This document shows positions 15,101 to 25,461 of a stretch of DNA of 64,000 nucleotides, one piece after another (position 1 is the stretch's first letter; the number at the start of each line of letters is the position of its first letter). A program made the translations under genes and the position numbers. The DNA comes from Rostratula benghalensis (taxonomy: Eukaryota; Chordata; Aves; Charadriiformes; Rostratulidae): NCBI GenBank assembly GCA_013399305.1, contig VXAI01000181.1, forward strand, positions 1,410,564 through 1,474,563, in the 5' to 3' direction. The notes below the pieces were generated by a model. The model saw nothing but the letters and a program-made list of their open reading frames with translations, made no database searches and had not been told where the DNA came from.

Positions 15101-18100
15101 CTACAAAGTTTGGTCTCAATTAGTGACCAACAGGCCCACCTTGAGGTGGGGAAAAGAGAAAAACAGTACTTTATAGGGGAAACAAAACTATGACCGTGTC
15201 ATTTTTTTTCATGATATGGACCTTGGAAAATACGATACAGCTGGAAAAGAAGTGCTTTGTAATGATACCAATTCCCTTGGAAAGCCTTTTTTACAGTATT
15301 AGACAAGCCCACTTTTAATATTCCAGCTTTATGTATACAGGTTACTCCCTCCCACCTCTCTGCCACTCATGTTTCCTATTACACCAATGCCTCTTCTGAG
15401 GGGAGCACCTTGAGCAGGACCTGAAAAGCTTTAGCAACAGCTTCAGCCACCGGAGTCTTCCAGAGAGATGCAAGACACCAAGCAAATGGGTGCCTTTGCA
15501 GTAACCATGCCCAGTAAGTGAGCAGGTGAGTTTGTAACCACCTGACTGCTAGCTTGACCTCTAAAAAAATGGTGCTTCATTAAAAAACAAAATTAAATCT
15601 CTCTTCACTCATATTCAAAAAACTAGACAAGAAAGAAAAGGCTACTCAGATTCTACACCTAAATCTAAGCAGCACAGTAGTAGCAGATGGTACACAAGCA
15701 CAGCTTTGTTTATGTTTCGAGACCTACTGTACACTTAGTGTAGCATTTGTTGATTTTAATTACTCAAAACTGAAAAGAATGACTTCAAAAACAAGAGACT
15801 TTGATATGACCATGATAAGATTTGCTAAAACAAGTTTCAAAATTTTTAGATATATTTCCTATCACAGACAGTAGCGTAGACGATGAAAACATTACACTTA
15901 TGTTTCATAAAAAGATGGTTGTGCTGAATAATTCTGGTGTGGCTGCGGTGCTCTGGATTTCAGTCTAGGGAAATTCACAGTCAGGTTTTAAATCCACTTA
16001 CAAATGATTGATTAGCAAAAACATAATGAGCTAAGGAGGAGAACTAAAAGTACCATTTATTGATAACATTTATGGTCTTGGTAATTAAATTACCCACTCT
16101 GAAGTAAATTCTGTAAAGCTGGTCATTCTGATCCCAAGATTATAGGTATTAATAACACACAGGGAAGGGGGAAAAATTATAGAAGGTAGGGCTATAATAA
16201 TGACCACTTAAATACAAGCATATGATATCTGGAAACTCAAAAGAGGAGAAGCACTTCAGGTCTCAAGAACACTCTGTTCTCCTCCTTTCAGAAGCCACAA
16301 CATACTTAAAATGTCACAAGTAAACACCAGATACTTACGTTTTCATTTTGAAAGGAAGGTAACGCAGCGACCGGCCACCTCACGGGAGCTGGTGGAGTCC
16401 CCCTAATGTCACACTTTGGGTCTCTTGCAACGATCATCCTAACAGAATTCCCACAGTTTCTCAGCACTTGGGCAACCTGTTCACTGGTCATTCCTTGCAC
16501 GTTGGTCCCTCCAATCTGTAAGATGTGATCTCCTGTCCGGAGCCTCCCATCCTTCAAACAGAAATAAAATTGAAAAAGAAAAAAGAAAAAAAGTTTCCAG
16601 TCTATACTTAAAATATTTTTTCCATTCCAAAATGGAAACTGTGTAGAGGTGTCTTTTTGGCCATGAGAGCCAATGCAAGAAAATACCATAAAATTGACCA
16701 CCACAGCATCATACTAAATTATTTAAGGAACCATTTGTACAATCATGCACCCTTTTTTCCACAGTAGTTAACAGCAGTAAATCAACCTTTCCAAATCTGG
16801 GTAAGATACACAAATTGACTAGCACCATTGCTAAGAGAGAGTTTACTTTTCTCACTTAGGAGAAAACAGACAGCAACAACGTTTTATTATCTCACAGGTT
16901 GTTAGGTATTGCTGTTTCACAGAATGTTCCTCCTCGGATAGGGGTTGGAACAAAAAGCAGAGCATTTTGATTTAGGACTTTTTAGAGTTTTTCCTAATAC
17001 CTCTATATTGCCTGGCAATTCTTTTCTCATATGACTAGCTCCAGCCCAAGCAAGTAAATCCACTGAAGGTAACAAGACTCCACACAAGCCATTTTTTACA
17101 TGATAATTATGATTCATGACCTACATAATCATTTCTATTATAAGCAAGCATTCATAGGACCAAATCCTCAGCTGGTATTGATCAGCACAGTTCCTCCACC
17201 TCAGGTGCATTGATTCATAGAGCAATCATAGCAGAGTTATTCCCAGAACTAACCCAAACTCATTTACAAACTCATCCAATTTTAACATGTATATGTGCTC
17301 ATTATTTCACATGCTCTTAATGATGTCTCATTCAGCTGAGAATGATGTGGTGAGTTCTTAACTTACATACTTCATTTGTAGCCAAAACACTCTATTCCTT
17401 ACAGCAAAGCAGGTGTTACATAATTAAAAAATGTTCATTTATACATGACAGGTTCAGAAGGAGGCACTCAAGCAAAAGCCAACATTTTCCAGTAAAGCTC
17501 TCTGCATCTCCATCATTTCCATCCTATTCTAGAGGAAGTGCTTTAGCAAAAAGAATACTTTAGTACTCTCTTGAATGTTACCGGATCCTGTCTGCATTTG
17601 TTCCAGACCTCAGATATTGTAACCTGTCATGACCAACTGCACATTAAAAATCAAAATCTGGTTTGCTATTGCACGTGTTCTACTCCTGAAACACAGCAAC
17701 ACTTAGCACTGAATCTTTAAAGATTAGCAATCAAAGGTTGCAAACTGTACCTGTGAACCTTAAAGGATACCAGTAGCTTCAAAAGTCTTTGCCTTGATCC
17801 TAAGTGTCTCCTTGAAGTGGTCAGACCACAAGGCAGGGACCAAAACCCCTTTAAAATGAAACCCACTACAAATAGGACATTTTCCATCTATAAACTGAAT
17901 CTTGCAATGCAAGTGCTTCAATAGGGCAGATTCTCGTGCCTCACAACTCATTTAGAGAGTTTGTCCCTACAGATGTTGCCAAATGTGCCAAATTCCACTG
18001 AGGACGTGCAAATCCATTACGAGGATTTGTCCTCCCCCAGACTTAGCAAAGGCTTAAAATACCAAAAAGTATTGAAAATATTAGAAGGTTAGACAACTTT

Positions 18101-21100
18101 TCAGAATTTCTCCGTGTTCAACAACGTTCTACAGGCCAAATCATGTTAGAGAAACAACTTAATTCATATCAGGTGCTGACTTTTTCCTCAATCATACCTT
18201 CAACATATTTATTTATAAAGAATATGTTGGCATTTAGAGTCTGATGCTATCAGCTTCCTTTTGTTTAAGTGTATTAGTTTATTTTAAGATTGTCAAACCC
18301 AGTTAATTATCCTTTACAATCAAACAAGAAGTGGCATAATATAACAAATTACCCGATCTGCTAATCCCCCAGGAACAATCGTTCTTACAACTACTCCACT
18401 CGACTTTCCTCCTACAATCCCAAAGCCTAATCCTGAACCGTCGTTAATCAGCTCAACGTCTTCAACGTGGCCCCAGTGAATCTGCAATTAATAAAAACAG
18501 GAGATATTAATTTTGGTCACTCTCTAATGTTTCTCGCTTTCACGTGTACCAGGAACGATGAGCGTTAATCAAAGCAATATTCTCCCTCTACCCCACATAT
18601 TGGGGATCTGTTGGATTTTGCTCAGTCAGCTTCATTTCCTTATAAATATGCAGTGGGATTTCTCATCTGTTTTTAAACATATGCCTTGTCCTTCACTTTC
18701 AGGATAACAGGATACTAGGAAAAAGCTTGACAACGAAAAAGTAATTTTAAGATTTTCTTGCCAAAATGAAAGCTATCCTCTTGGTTTTTCATAAATCAAG
18801 AATACTGCAAACAACAGAGAGAAACAGAGGCGAGGAGCTAGCACTGGCCTGGTTTTCACTCAGTGTTGCCCAAATTCTTATTTCTGTTATTTCACTTACA
18901 CACTTTAAACACCAGCAGTACATGCTGAATTCATAGCACAGCGCAATATTCTGCCATACTGAACTGGAAGCCTGTTTCTAAGCTACATTGTACCATGACC
19001 TTATGTTCTACAAGACAATCTGAAAATAACAAAGCTGTTAAGCAACCCAAACCCAGCCAATGTTTCTGTCAGATTAATATCTCACAGAAACCAAAATGGA
19101 GCAAAGTAGGCAGATTTAAGTCTTCTGTGAATAAAAGATTTATTAGCATATTGAAAATCTTTGCCAAAGCCAGTTAAATATCATAAAAGGAGTTAAAGAC
19201 CCCCTGTAGAGATATATATTTGTATTTTATTTTGTTAGTCTGTTCAGTGCAGATCTTTCAATGAAAAAGCAGTTAAAGTTTAATTCTTTAAAATTTTCAG
19301 TGCAATAAACAATATTGATTATCCACTAAAACCTTCAGATTTCACTAGCTCTATAATAATCATGAGGGAAATAATTACTGACAATAAAGAAAAAGCACTG
19401 CTCTTAACCAGATTTTCATCAAAACCTTCTAGGATAATAAATTAAGATTCCAATCCTGAAAACCCTGGATTTAGGTGTGCAGTTCGACCAAATCCAGTCA
19501 AGCCACCTGGATTGTGTGGTTTGAACACGGCTGGAAGTTCAGCCCTACCTTGTTACATGTCCCAGTGACAATCTCTCCTTGTTCAAGAAAACAAAAGGGT
19601 TTGCAATCAATGAAATTTGCAGATTTAAAAAAAAAAAAAAAAAAAAAAGCCCTGATAAATAAACAAAGACAAGGCTTTTTGTTTTGAGCAGTTGAAGTTT
19701 AAATTGGTTGGGGTATTTCAAGCAGTGCTCATGATAGGTTATGTTTACACTCTTTTAAGATGTAATCAGAGCACCTTTAATTGCCAAGCACAAGTATGTT
19801 TTCAGCTGGGTACACTCATAAAATGCTTTACCCAGCCTATGCTGAACAGACCCTGCTGCTAAGAATATGTTGATCTACTAAAGCTTCTGCTATCCCATAA
19901 AAACCCAGGATCTATTTTATAACAACTTCATGCAGCTTTGCAATGGAAGCCTTACACTTATTGCATGATCAGTCTAAATGAAATGTCACCACATATAAAA
20001 CCTGATTAAAGAAAAAAGACAAATCCCCATATGTAAGGCTTGCTAACACAAACACTTACAACCACAGAAAAATATCCCGCATTACTTCAAAATCTGATTT
20101 TGACAGTATTACAACAACTCACAGTCTCAGGTGGATTTATATCACTTAATAAGACAGGCGAAGTTCTGCTGTTGCCTTGAACTGGCTCCCTGGCAACAAC
20201 CAGATGTAGGGATCCTGTGGATTGCTGGAGGAGGGCAATAGCTTGCTGATGGGAAATGTTCTGATCCAATGGGGTGCAATTAATGGCCAGTATGTGGTCA
20301 TTTTCCTTCAGTCTTTGATCCCTTAACAAAACATTAAAAGTAAGTTTCAAATGCAGCATAGTGGCTTCACACAACAGGCTTGTGTGATTTAAATACAAAC
20401 ATGCAAAACACACAGTTATGCAAGGTTAAATATTTATATATTGAATAAATCTGATTATTAAACTGTCTTCACCAACATACAAAGCACACACAATCCACAC
20501 TGCACTGAACTGCCCACCCCTATTTTTATCCAACTTTATCATGGTAGAGAAATTTGCTTAATTTTTTCCCCTTTGGTTTTATTCAAAACTCAATGAAATT
20601 CCCTCATTTTTTCTTGATGATACTGAATTACAGGACAGCATTTTTTGTTGTTGTTGTTTTATGATGAACTAGGAACTATTCTTCATTACGTTTAGCATCA
20701 CATGATACTGCTTCTAAGTACTCAGCACTCAGGGTAGGATATTGCTTGTATCGTTATTTAATCTCAAGATTGATGAGCTGCACATTTATATTTTACTCAA
20801 AGTTTACGGTATGAAGCTTTCTTCTAGCAATACACGGTTCAACTTATATAAGTTTCACAGTTAATTACCCTAGTGATGAATTTAGATTTGTGACAAGAGA
20901 GAAACCATCACTCATCTGCTTTGTTAAATATTCATTCTGAGCACGAGACCAAACTGTTACATAGACAGACACTGCCTTCAAAGCTCTGTAGGAATCCAAA
21001 AAAAGTCTCCAGGAGATCTTGTCTCAGAAGCAAAACGGGAAGCATGCTGGGGAAATTTATAAACTCCAAAACAATATAACTGTACATTTTGAACTTCCTT

Positions 21101-24100
21101 TTTATCATGCGATGTTTAAGATGTTTCAAAGAAATCACTTTCTCGGAGCACTAACCATATTTTAGATTCTCTCATCACAGAAAGTGAGCAGCAGGTCATC
21201 AAATCCTAAAGTGAGATACTCAGCCTCCTTTGACATCCGGATCAGTCCATCTGTCTCCACTTTGAAAGAGCCTAATATGCTTTTCTTTAAGTGTTCTCTG
21301 GTGTGTTCTCTGCGGGCCCATAGCCATTATCATTCCAACCTCTCCCCACTCTTTTTGTCATCCTGCGTTGGCACTTCCTGACATGTGTTATTTAAAAAGT
21401 GACACCAGTGACTTGAAATCTAGACACATTTTCTTGAAACATAAATCCAAGCACTGCACTGCATTTGTCTCATGCCAACATTTGTGGTTTCACAATCACA
21501 TTTTATTTTTAAAGGATTGCTCTGTCTTTTGTTTTTGGGTGAAAACCCACAGACAATACGGGAAGAAACTGCCTGAAGCCTTGATTCTATGATGACATCT
21601 GTGCATGGATCTGTTGGGAGGACTGGATCTAAATTTGCACAGGAAATAAACAGTAAAACCAACTATAAATAGGATATTGTCATGGGCACATAAATAAAGA
21701 AACAAGTTGGGGAAAAAAAAATCTTTCAGGGACAGAATACATAAAAAAAAAAAAATATCAAATTGAAGATAATTTTTATTTTCCTTCTCTTCGGAGTTTT
21801 CTTTTGTTTTTTAATCAGTACTCAAGATTCTCTTAAGTGAGTCACGATTTCTGGAAATTCCATTTATGAATGGCTCAAATATTTAAAACTCATCTGAAAA
21901 CCTGATCCTCAAAACACAAGCCCATTTAGTTGAAAACCAGAATTCAAGATACCACCACCAACATATCCCACCAGATAACCCAGAGGAGCGTGTTACTCTG
22001 ACAGAGTTTTTAACATGAAAGTCAGGACTTTTACCTTCATGGAAGTACCACAACTTTCCAATACAATATTATAAAGATCTCACCTGTCAGCTATGCTTCC
22101 TGGCTGGACTTCCTTGACAAAGAGACCAACTTCTCCCAAGCTTTGATTTTTAAGGGCAACCACACTGAATCCGAGACCGCCAACAGAAGGCTTTTCAATC
22201 TTTATTGATTCTACTTGTCTCCCCTAATAAAACAGACAAAAATTGATTTACTAATTTTTAATGCAATAGAATGAGCTAGTTTAAAATTTATGAACGCTGG
22301 GAAAATTATTCTCCTCCTAAGACTAAACAAAGGCGAAGTACTGAATATGTTATTTCTATAAAAGCTCCTCCATTTATTATTTTTAATATAGCAGAGTATT
22401 GGGTATGCAAGCACTCCGAGGTTCTGAAACCTTAGGGAATTTAAGAGCTGCTTTCACACTTCATTCACATTATGAGATGAATTCCAAACTGGATGAAAAC
22501 TATGAACGAAGTGCTGTCTAGAGCAATATATTCAGGATTTCTGGAAATGCTGCATAGCTAAACTGAATTACTTGTCTTCTGGCTCCCCTTGCTTTTAATG
22601 CGGATTTTTAGGTGTGCATTCAAAAGATTGCAGCTTTTAAATAAAGGAATTAATTCTCTCCCCCTCCTTGCAATTTCACACTTAATGCTAAAAAAAAAAA
22701 AAAAAAAGTTTACTTTTGTGACTGCCTGCTTTTCAGTTCCAATACAAGATTTCTGGGGTTGTTTACTGGGAAATATCATTTAGAGAATGCACTGCTACCG
22801 CAGCTGTTTTATCCAAAATAATGTGCAGTCTTTACCACTAAATCTTTTATCTGATGAGTTAATGACACGCTAATGAGAAGAGTAATGCTCAAAATATTAC
22901 AGCTACATTAAGGTAGTCAATTAGCAACAGTTACTTAATATAGAAAGGCATGACTAACCAATTAAATTAATGGTTCAAAGCAATACAGAACAATACATTT
23001 GTGGTATAAATGCCAATCCCACATGGGTGGATGTCTGCACCTGTACAAGTTCCATAAGCATCTGGTACATGCTACATCACATGTTAATGAAATCAGCATC
23101 TGCCTGGCAAAGTTAAGACACACTAAATGAAGAGTTAAATAAAGTATTACATGTCAGTTCTTTTAATAATTTGCTCTGTTCATATATTAACAAAGTTGGT
23201 ACATTTCCAATTTAAAATGTACTTGATAAAACAAGTCTCTCCCATCAAAACAAGTTTCTGCAGAAAACATCCATTTTCAATTAAGTGTCATCAAATACCA
23301 GAAAAGTTTTCTGGCAACTGACATTTCTTTTCTGTGTTTGGTAGAAAGTAAGGGCAAAGGAAAACCAAAAAAAAACCCAACCAAATCACACCACTACAAC
23401 ACTTTCCAGTGCTGACATTTTCTTTTACAGGGAAAAGTTATCCTCAGCACTTCTGCTCTCTTACTGGCTAGGAGGCACCACGCTCCCAGACACACAAGAG
23501 AAGATCATGTTTGAAAACATACTCCAAAAGCCAGCAAGAAAAAGTTTGACATTAAAGAAAAATAAGTTTGGTCCACTAAACCCGAGAGCCTTACCTTTGC
23601 CATCTGTTGGATGATTGCATTAAATTCATTAATTCCCAGGTTTGGGATGAAGGTGGGTGCTTTGGGTTCGGGTGAACTGCAAGGTACATACGTGTTCCCA
23701 GCAGCAACTGACTTGTCAGCAAACACTAGCAGCCCTCTCCGAGTAAAATCAAAGTCTACCGACCGGTCAGGAGGCATATAATTGAGCTGTTAAAAATGAA
23801 CAAAGATATAGAAAACCTTTTAAAAACAAAATAGATTTCCACATACATATATATATAACATATACAGGTTAATCTTGACTGAAAACTGCCAAAGAAGCGA
23901 GCACACATATGTTCACGTATGCCTGTTCACACAAATACGCTCACCTGTATAAAATAAGCAATGTTAAGATATAACCTATAACTAAGCTACCATATCAAGT
24001 TTAAATTGTTTTTCAGAAGTCCCTTGAATGTCTCAACTGCGTTTCTACACCACTCATTTTCTCAATTTCTCCCATTATCTTCTGGCTCTGCTCCCCTCCT

Positions 24101-25461
24101 GATGCCCATTACCTTCTATTTACCCTGGTATTCCAGAAACAACACATGCAAAAGCAACATTAAAGAAGCACTCAAGCACTGTTGCAACTGACAGGCAAAC
24201 CTGAACAATTTTGGCACCAGAATCCAAATTTCTTAAGAGTCAAAGAGCCAAAGACCTGGTCTATATTATCTCCACCCCAGAGAGAGCCTACGGTACCAGC
24301 TACCTACCACTGAACATGTTATCATTGCTAGAACTTTTAGTTCAATGTCTAGTCCTGACAGACAACACAGAAATACAAAAAATATTCCCACAGTAAACTG
24401 AAAAAATCCCATCCTGAGTGAAAATGCTCATGAGGGAAATGCTTAAAAAGCACCTCATGAAAAAAACCCCAAATTTTCTAGATATGATAATTCTGAACAT
24501 TCTGGATATAAAATCCATCATGCCACAGTCACAAAGCATGATCTTAGCTTAGTCCCTGATTTTAAATTTGCACACCTGACTCTGCTAACTGCAGGGTCAG
24601 ACCTGTTCGTGCAGATGCGTCATTGATACCCATGTCCACAAGATCAAAGTGCGAAGATCAAATGAGAAACCAATCCACACAAGTTCCTTCCACTGCTGGA
24701 GCCAAATCATTTTTAAGTTAGCTTGGGTACATCAGCATCAGAGCTTGGAAAGTCTTCAGGGGTGGTTTTCTAGATTGTATTTCCCAAAACAGGTTAATCA
24801 TTCTTGAATAAGTCAGCAGGAACTAAGTGATGATGTCTTTTAAGGAGAAAAGATGCTGCCAGTTAGCTGATAAACAGTATTTAGCTTCTGTGAAAAACAA
24901 AGGATCCCAGTTCCAACTGCTGTTCCGAACTCAAAGTACTAAACCTGATGTCTTTTGCAGATGCTTTCCTCAAATTATGTGGTTCTCAACACCTGCCTCT
25001 TCTGCAGCCCTTTCAGAGCATGTTTGTTGGGATACCACTTCTCCTAGCTTGACCAAAAAAAACCCCAAAGCCCCCCAAGTTACAGCTTGTTAGGGAGAAG
25101 GCCCTCATCAGCACATGCCTCGGTGCCCTGTTTTCAGTTCCAAGTTCACTATAGTTATCATCACACCAACAATTGTCCTTTTACACTCACTTGTTCCTTC
25201 AGTTGCTTGATGGATTGCTGGAGGGTCAGTATCTGGTTAAACAAAGGACTCCTGAGTGTGTTACGAAGAACAGTCAGGTTTTCATTATGTTGGGAATCTC
25301 TTTTCTCACGCAGTTTTGCTTGCAGGCGATCAAGGATCTGCAGCACCTGCTGTTTATCTGCACCAGGACACAGTACCCGTTAGGAATGGAGCTTCATTTC
25401 TCAGCGTTTAACAAAAGTAATCACTTTCAGACTACATACCTGCAGCAGGATTTTCAGGCAT
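2638..25461 (-). CDS. PATJ: PATJ (INADL), N-terminal 531 codons in 12 coding exons; 3' part outside the window
   Basis: Joined exons (minus order): 25461-25440, 25357-25191, 23786-23595, 22223-22084, 20321-20123, 18481-18353, 16551-16339, 12611-12515, 10817-10729, 9497-9365, 9042-8908, 2714-2638. They total 1593 nt, stay in frame throughout, and all internal junctions are GT-AG. The product matches PATJ: an N-terminal L27 domain (about residues 5-65), PDZ1 (about 135-222, loop GLGF at 143-146), PDZ2 (about 247-331, GLGF at 257-260), PDZ3 (about 361-448, loop SLGI) and an acidic linker towards PDZ4. PATJ is the multi-PDZ scaffold of the CRB-PALS1-PATJ apical polarity complex; its L27 domain binds PALS1 at tight junctions. 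The start is the ATG at 25461, beginning MPENPA as in the known family. No frameshift or stop was seen. MPDZ is the closest paralogue, but the L27 and PDZ1 text and the TM2D1 neighbour favour PATJ. Confidence 0.95.
2715..8907 (-). other. PATJ intron between coding exons 11 and 12
   Basis: A 6.2 kb intron. It holds a decayed CR1 LINE near its upstream end and otherwise unremarkable AT-rich sequence. No missing PATJ exon is needed, since exons 11 and 12 join in phase. Confidence 0.75.
8200..8830 (+). mobile_element. decayed CR1-type LINE, reverse-transcriptase fragment
   Basis: At 8474-8503 the plus strand reads [10 protein letters not shown], the CR1 reverse-transcriptase motif usually seen as LDFSKAFDTV. 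About 8515-8556 reads [14 protein letters not shown], matching the next CR1 segment, then a WLDSQ block and an [10 protein letters not shown] block corresponding to the N-D-L-D-G region. The frame is broken by stops (for example TAA at 8504) and shifts, so it is an old dead copy lying antisense to PATJ. Both edges are approximate; the left part (to about 8100) may belong too. Confidence 0.72.
8908..9042 (-). CDS. PATJ: PATJ coding exon 11, acidic linker after PDZ3
   Basis: Residues 461 to the first base of codon 506. Acceptor TTTCACAG behind a strong pyrimidine tract, donor GTGGGC (weak). Rich in Glu, Asp, Lys and Asn (for example [10 protein letters not shown]), like the disordered PDZ3-PDZ4 linker of PATJ. 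Sequence similarity here is low; the exon rests mainly on phase fit and composition. Confidence 0.8.
9090..9115. repeat. (TA)n microsatellite
   Basis: About 13 TA units, only about 47 bases upstream (in transcript sense) of PATJ coding exon 11, next to its pyrimidine tract. The intron containing it (9043-9364) holds nothing else notable. Confidence 0.9.
9365..9497 (-). CDS. PATJ: PATJ coding exon 10, end of PDZ3
   Basis: Residues 417 to the first base of codon 461. Acceptor GTCTAG, donor GTAATC. Encodes [20 protein letters not shown] and the last strand VRLTLLRRK, then a serine/threonine-rich linker. Confidence 0.92.
9498..12514 (-). other. PATJ introns either side of coding exon 9
   Basis: Two introns (9498-10728 and 10818-12514). 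AT-rich, no further exon or repeat family recognised. Confidence 0.65.
10729..10817 (-). CDS. PATJ: PATJ coding exon 9, middle of PDZ3
   Basis: Residues 387-416. Acceptor CCAACAG, donor GTAAGT, phase 0 at the end. Text [18 protein letters not shown] then DKIVA is diagnostic of this PDZ3. The reading frame enters with the G left by exon 8 (GAA). Confidence 0.93.
12515..12611 (-). CDS. PATJ: PATJ coding exon 8, start of PDZ3
   Basis: Residues 355 to the first base of codon 387. Acceptor TCTATAG, donor GTGAGT. Text [19 protein letters not shown] opens PDZ3. The loop reads SLGI rather than GLGF, as in the known PATJ PDZ3. Confidence 0.92.
12612..16338 (-). other. PATJ intron between coding exons 7 and 8
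   Basis: A 3.7 kb AT-rich intron. A purine-rich stretch (about 13.8-14.05 kb) could be an old repeat but no family was identified. Nothing else seen. Confidence 0.6.
16339..16551 (-). CDS. PATJ: PATJ coding exon 7, second half of PDZ2
   Basis: Residues 284-354 (71 codons, phase 0 both ends). Acceptor TTTGAAG, donor GTAAGT. The segment [18 protein letters not shown] and the following [10 protein letters not shown] are almost unchanged from the known protein. The last 20 or so residues form the variable PDZ2-PDZ3 linker. Confidence 0.95.
18353..18481 (-). CDS. PATJ: PATJ coding exon 6, first half of PDZ2
   Basis: Residues 241-283 (43 codons, phase 0 both ends). Acceptor TTGCAG, donor GTAATT, a weaker site. 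Contains the [11 protein letters not shown] loop and [14 protein letters not shown]. The exon is too short to stand out as an open frame and was found by phase and family similarity. Confidence 0.93.
19627..19648. repeat. poly-A tract (22 A)
   Basis: Uninterrupted run of A in a PATJ intron. No flanking sequence was recognised that would mark it as the tail of a retroelement. Confidence 0.9.
20123..20321 (-). CDS. PATJ: PATJ coding exon 5, second half of PDZ1
   Basis: Completes R174 and runs to residue 240. Acceptor GTTAAG, donor GTGAGT, phase 0 at the end. Text such as [20 protein letters not shown] and the [11 protein letters not shown] helix closely follows the known PATJ PDZ1. Reading on past the donor gives a short non-conserved tail, so splicing at 20123 is preferred. 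Confidence 0.94.
22084..22223 (-). CDS. PATJ: PATJ coding exon 4, first half of PDZ1
   Basis: Residues 128 to part of 174. Acceptor TTATTAG, donor GTGAGA, phase 2 at the end. Holds the GGLGFSVV carboxylate-binding loop and the strand leading to VQPGSIADR. Confidence 0.93.
23595..23786 (-). CDS. PATJ: PATJ coding exon 3, L27-PDZ1 linker
   Basis: Residues 64-127, phase 0 at both ends (64 codons). Acceptor TTAACAG, donor GTAAGG. It keeps the family text around [12 protein letters not shown] and ends in a [10 protein letters not shown] segment. The middle (about residues 88-112) is poorly conserved and rich in proline and serine, as expected of a linker. Confidence 0.9.
25191..25357 (-). CDS. 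PATJ: PATJ coding exon 2, L27 domain
   Basis: Residues 8-63. Acceptor TGCAG, donor GTGAGT, phase 0 at the end. The helical, leucine-rich text ([12 protein letters not shown] and later [17 protein letters not shown]) is the L27 domain that pairs with PALS1. The intron to coding exon 1 is only 82 bases (25358-25439). Confidence 0.93.
25440..25461 (-). CDS. PATJ: PATJ coding exon 1 (start codon)
   Basis: Holds the first seven codons, reading MPENPAA, plus one base (phase 1), then a GTATGT donor. Bases upstream on the minus strand are 5' untranslated and contain several possible AG acceptors within about 40 bases, so the true 5' edge of this exon is not fixed. Confidence 0.88.

Larger units (their letters stand above)
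16552..23594 (-). other. PATJ introns between coding exons 3 and 7
   Basis: Introns 16552-18352, 18482-20122, 20322-22083 and 22224-23594. They contain A-tracts (a 22-base one at 19627-19648, another near 22690) and no other recognised element. Confidence 0.6.

Noticed and set aside
20087..20122. Extension of PATJ coding exon 5 past its donor
   Set aside because: Open for a few codons, but the residues are not PATJ-like and the GTGAGT donor gives a phase-0 join to exon 6.
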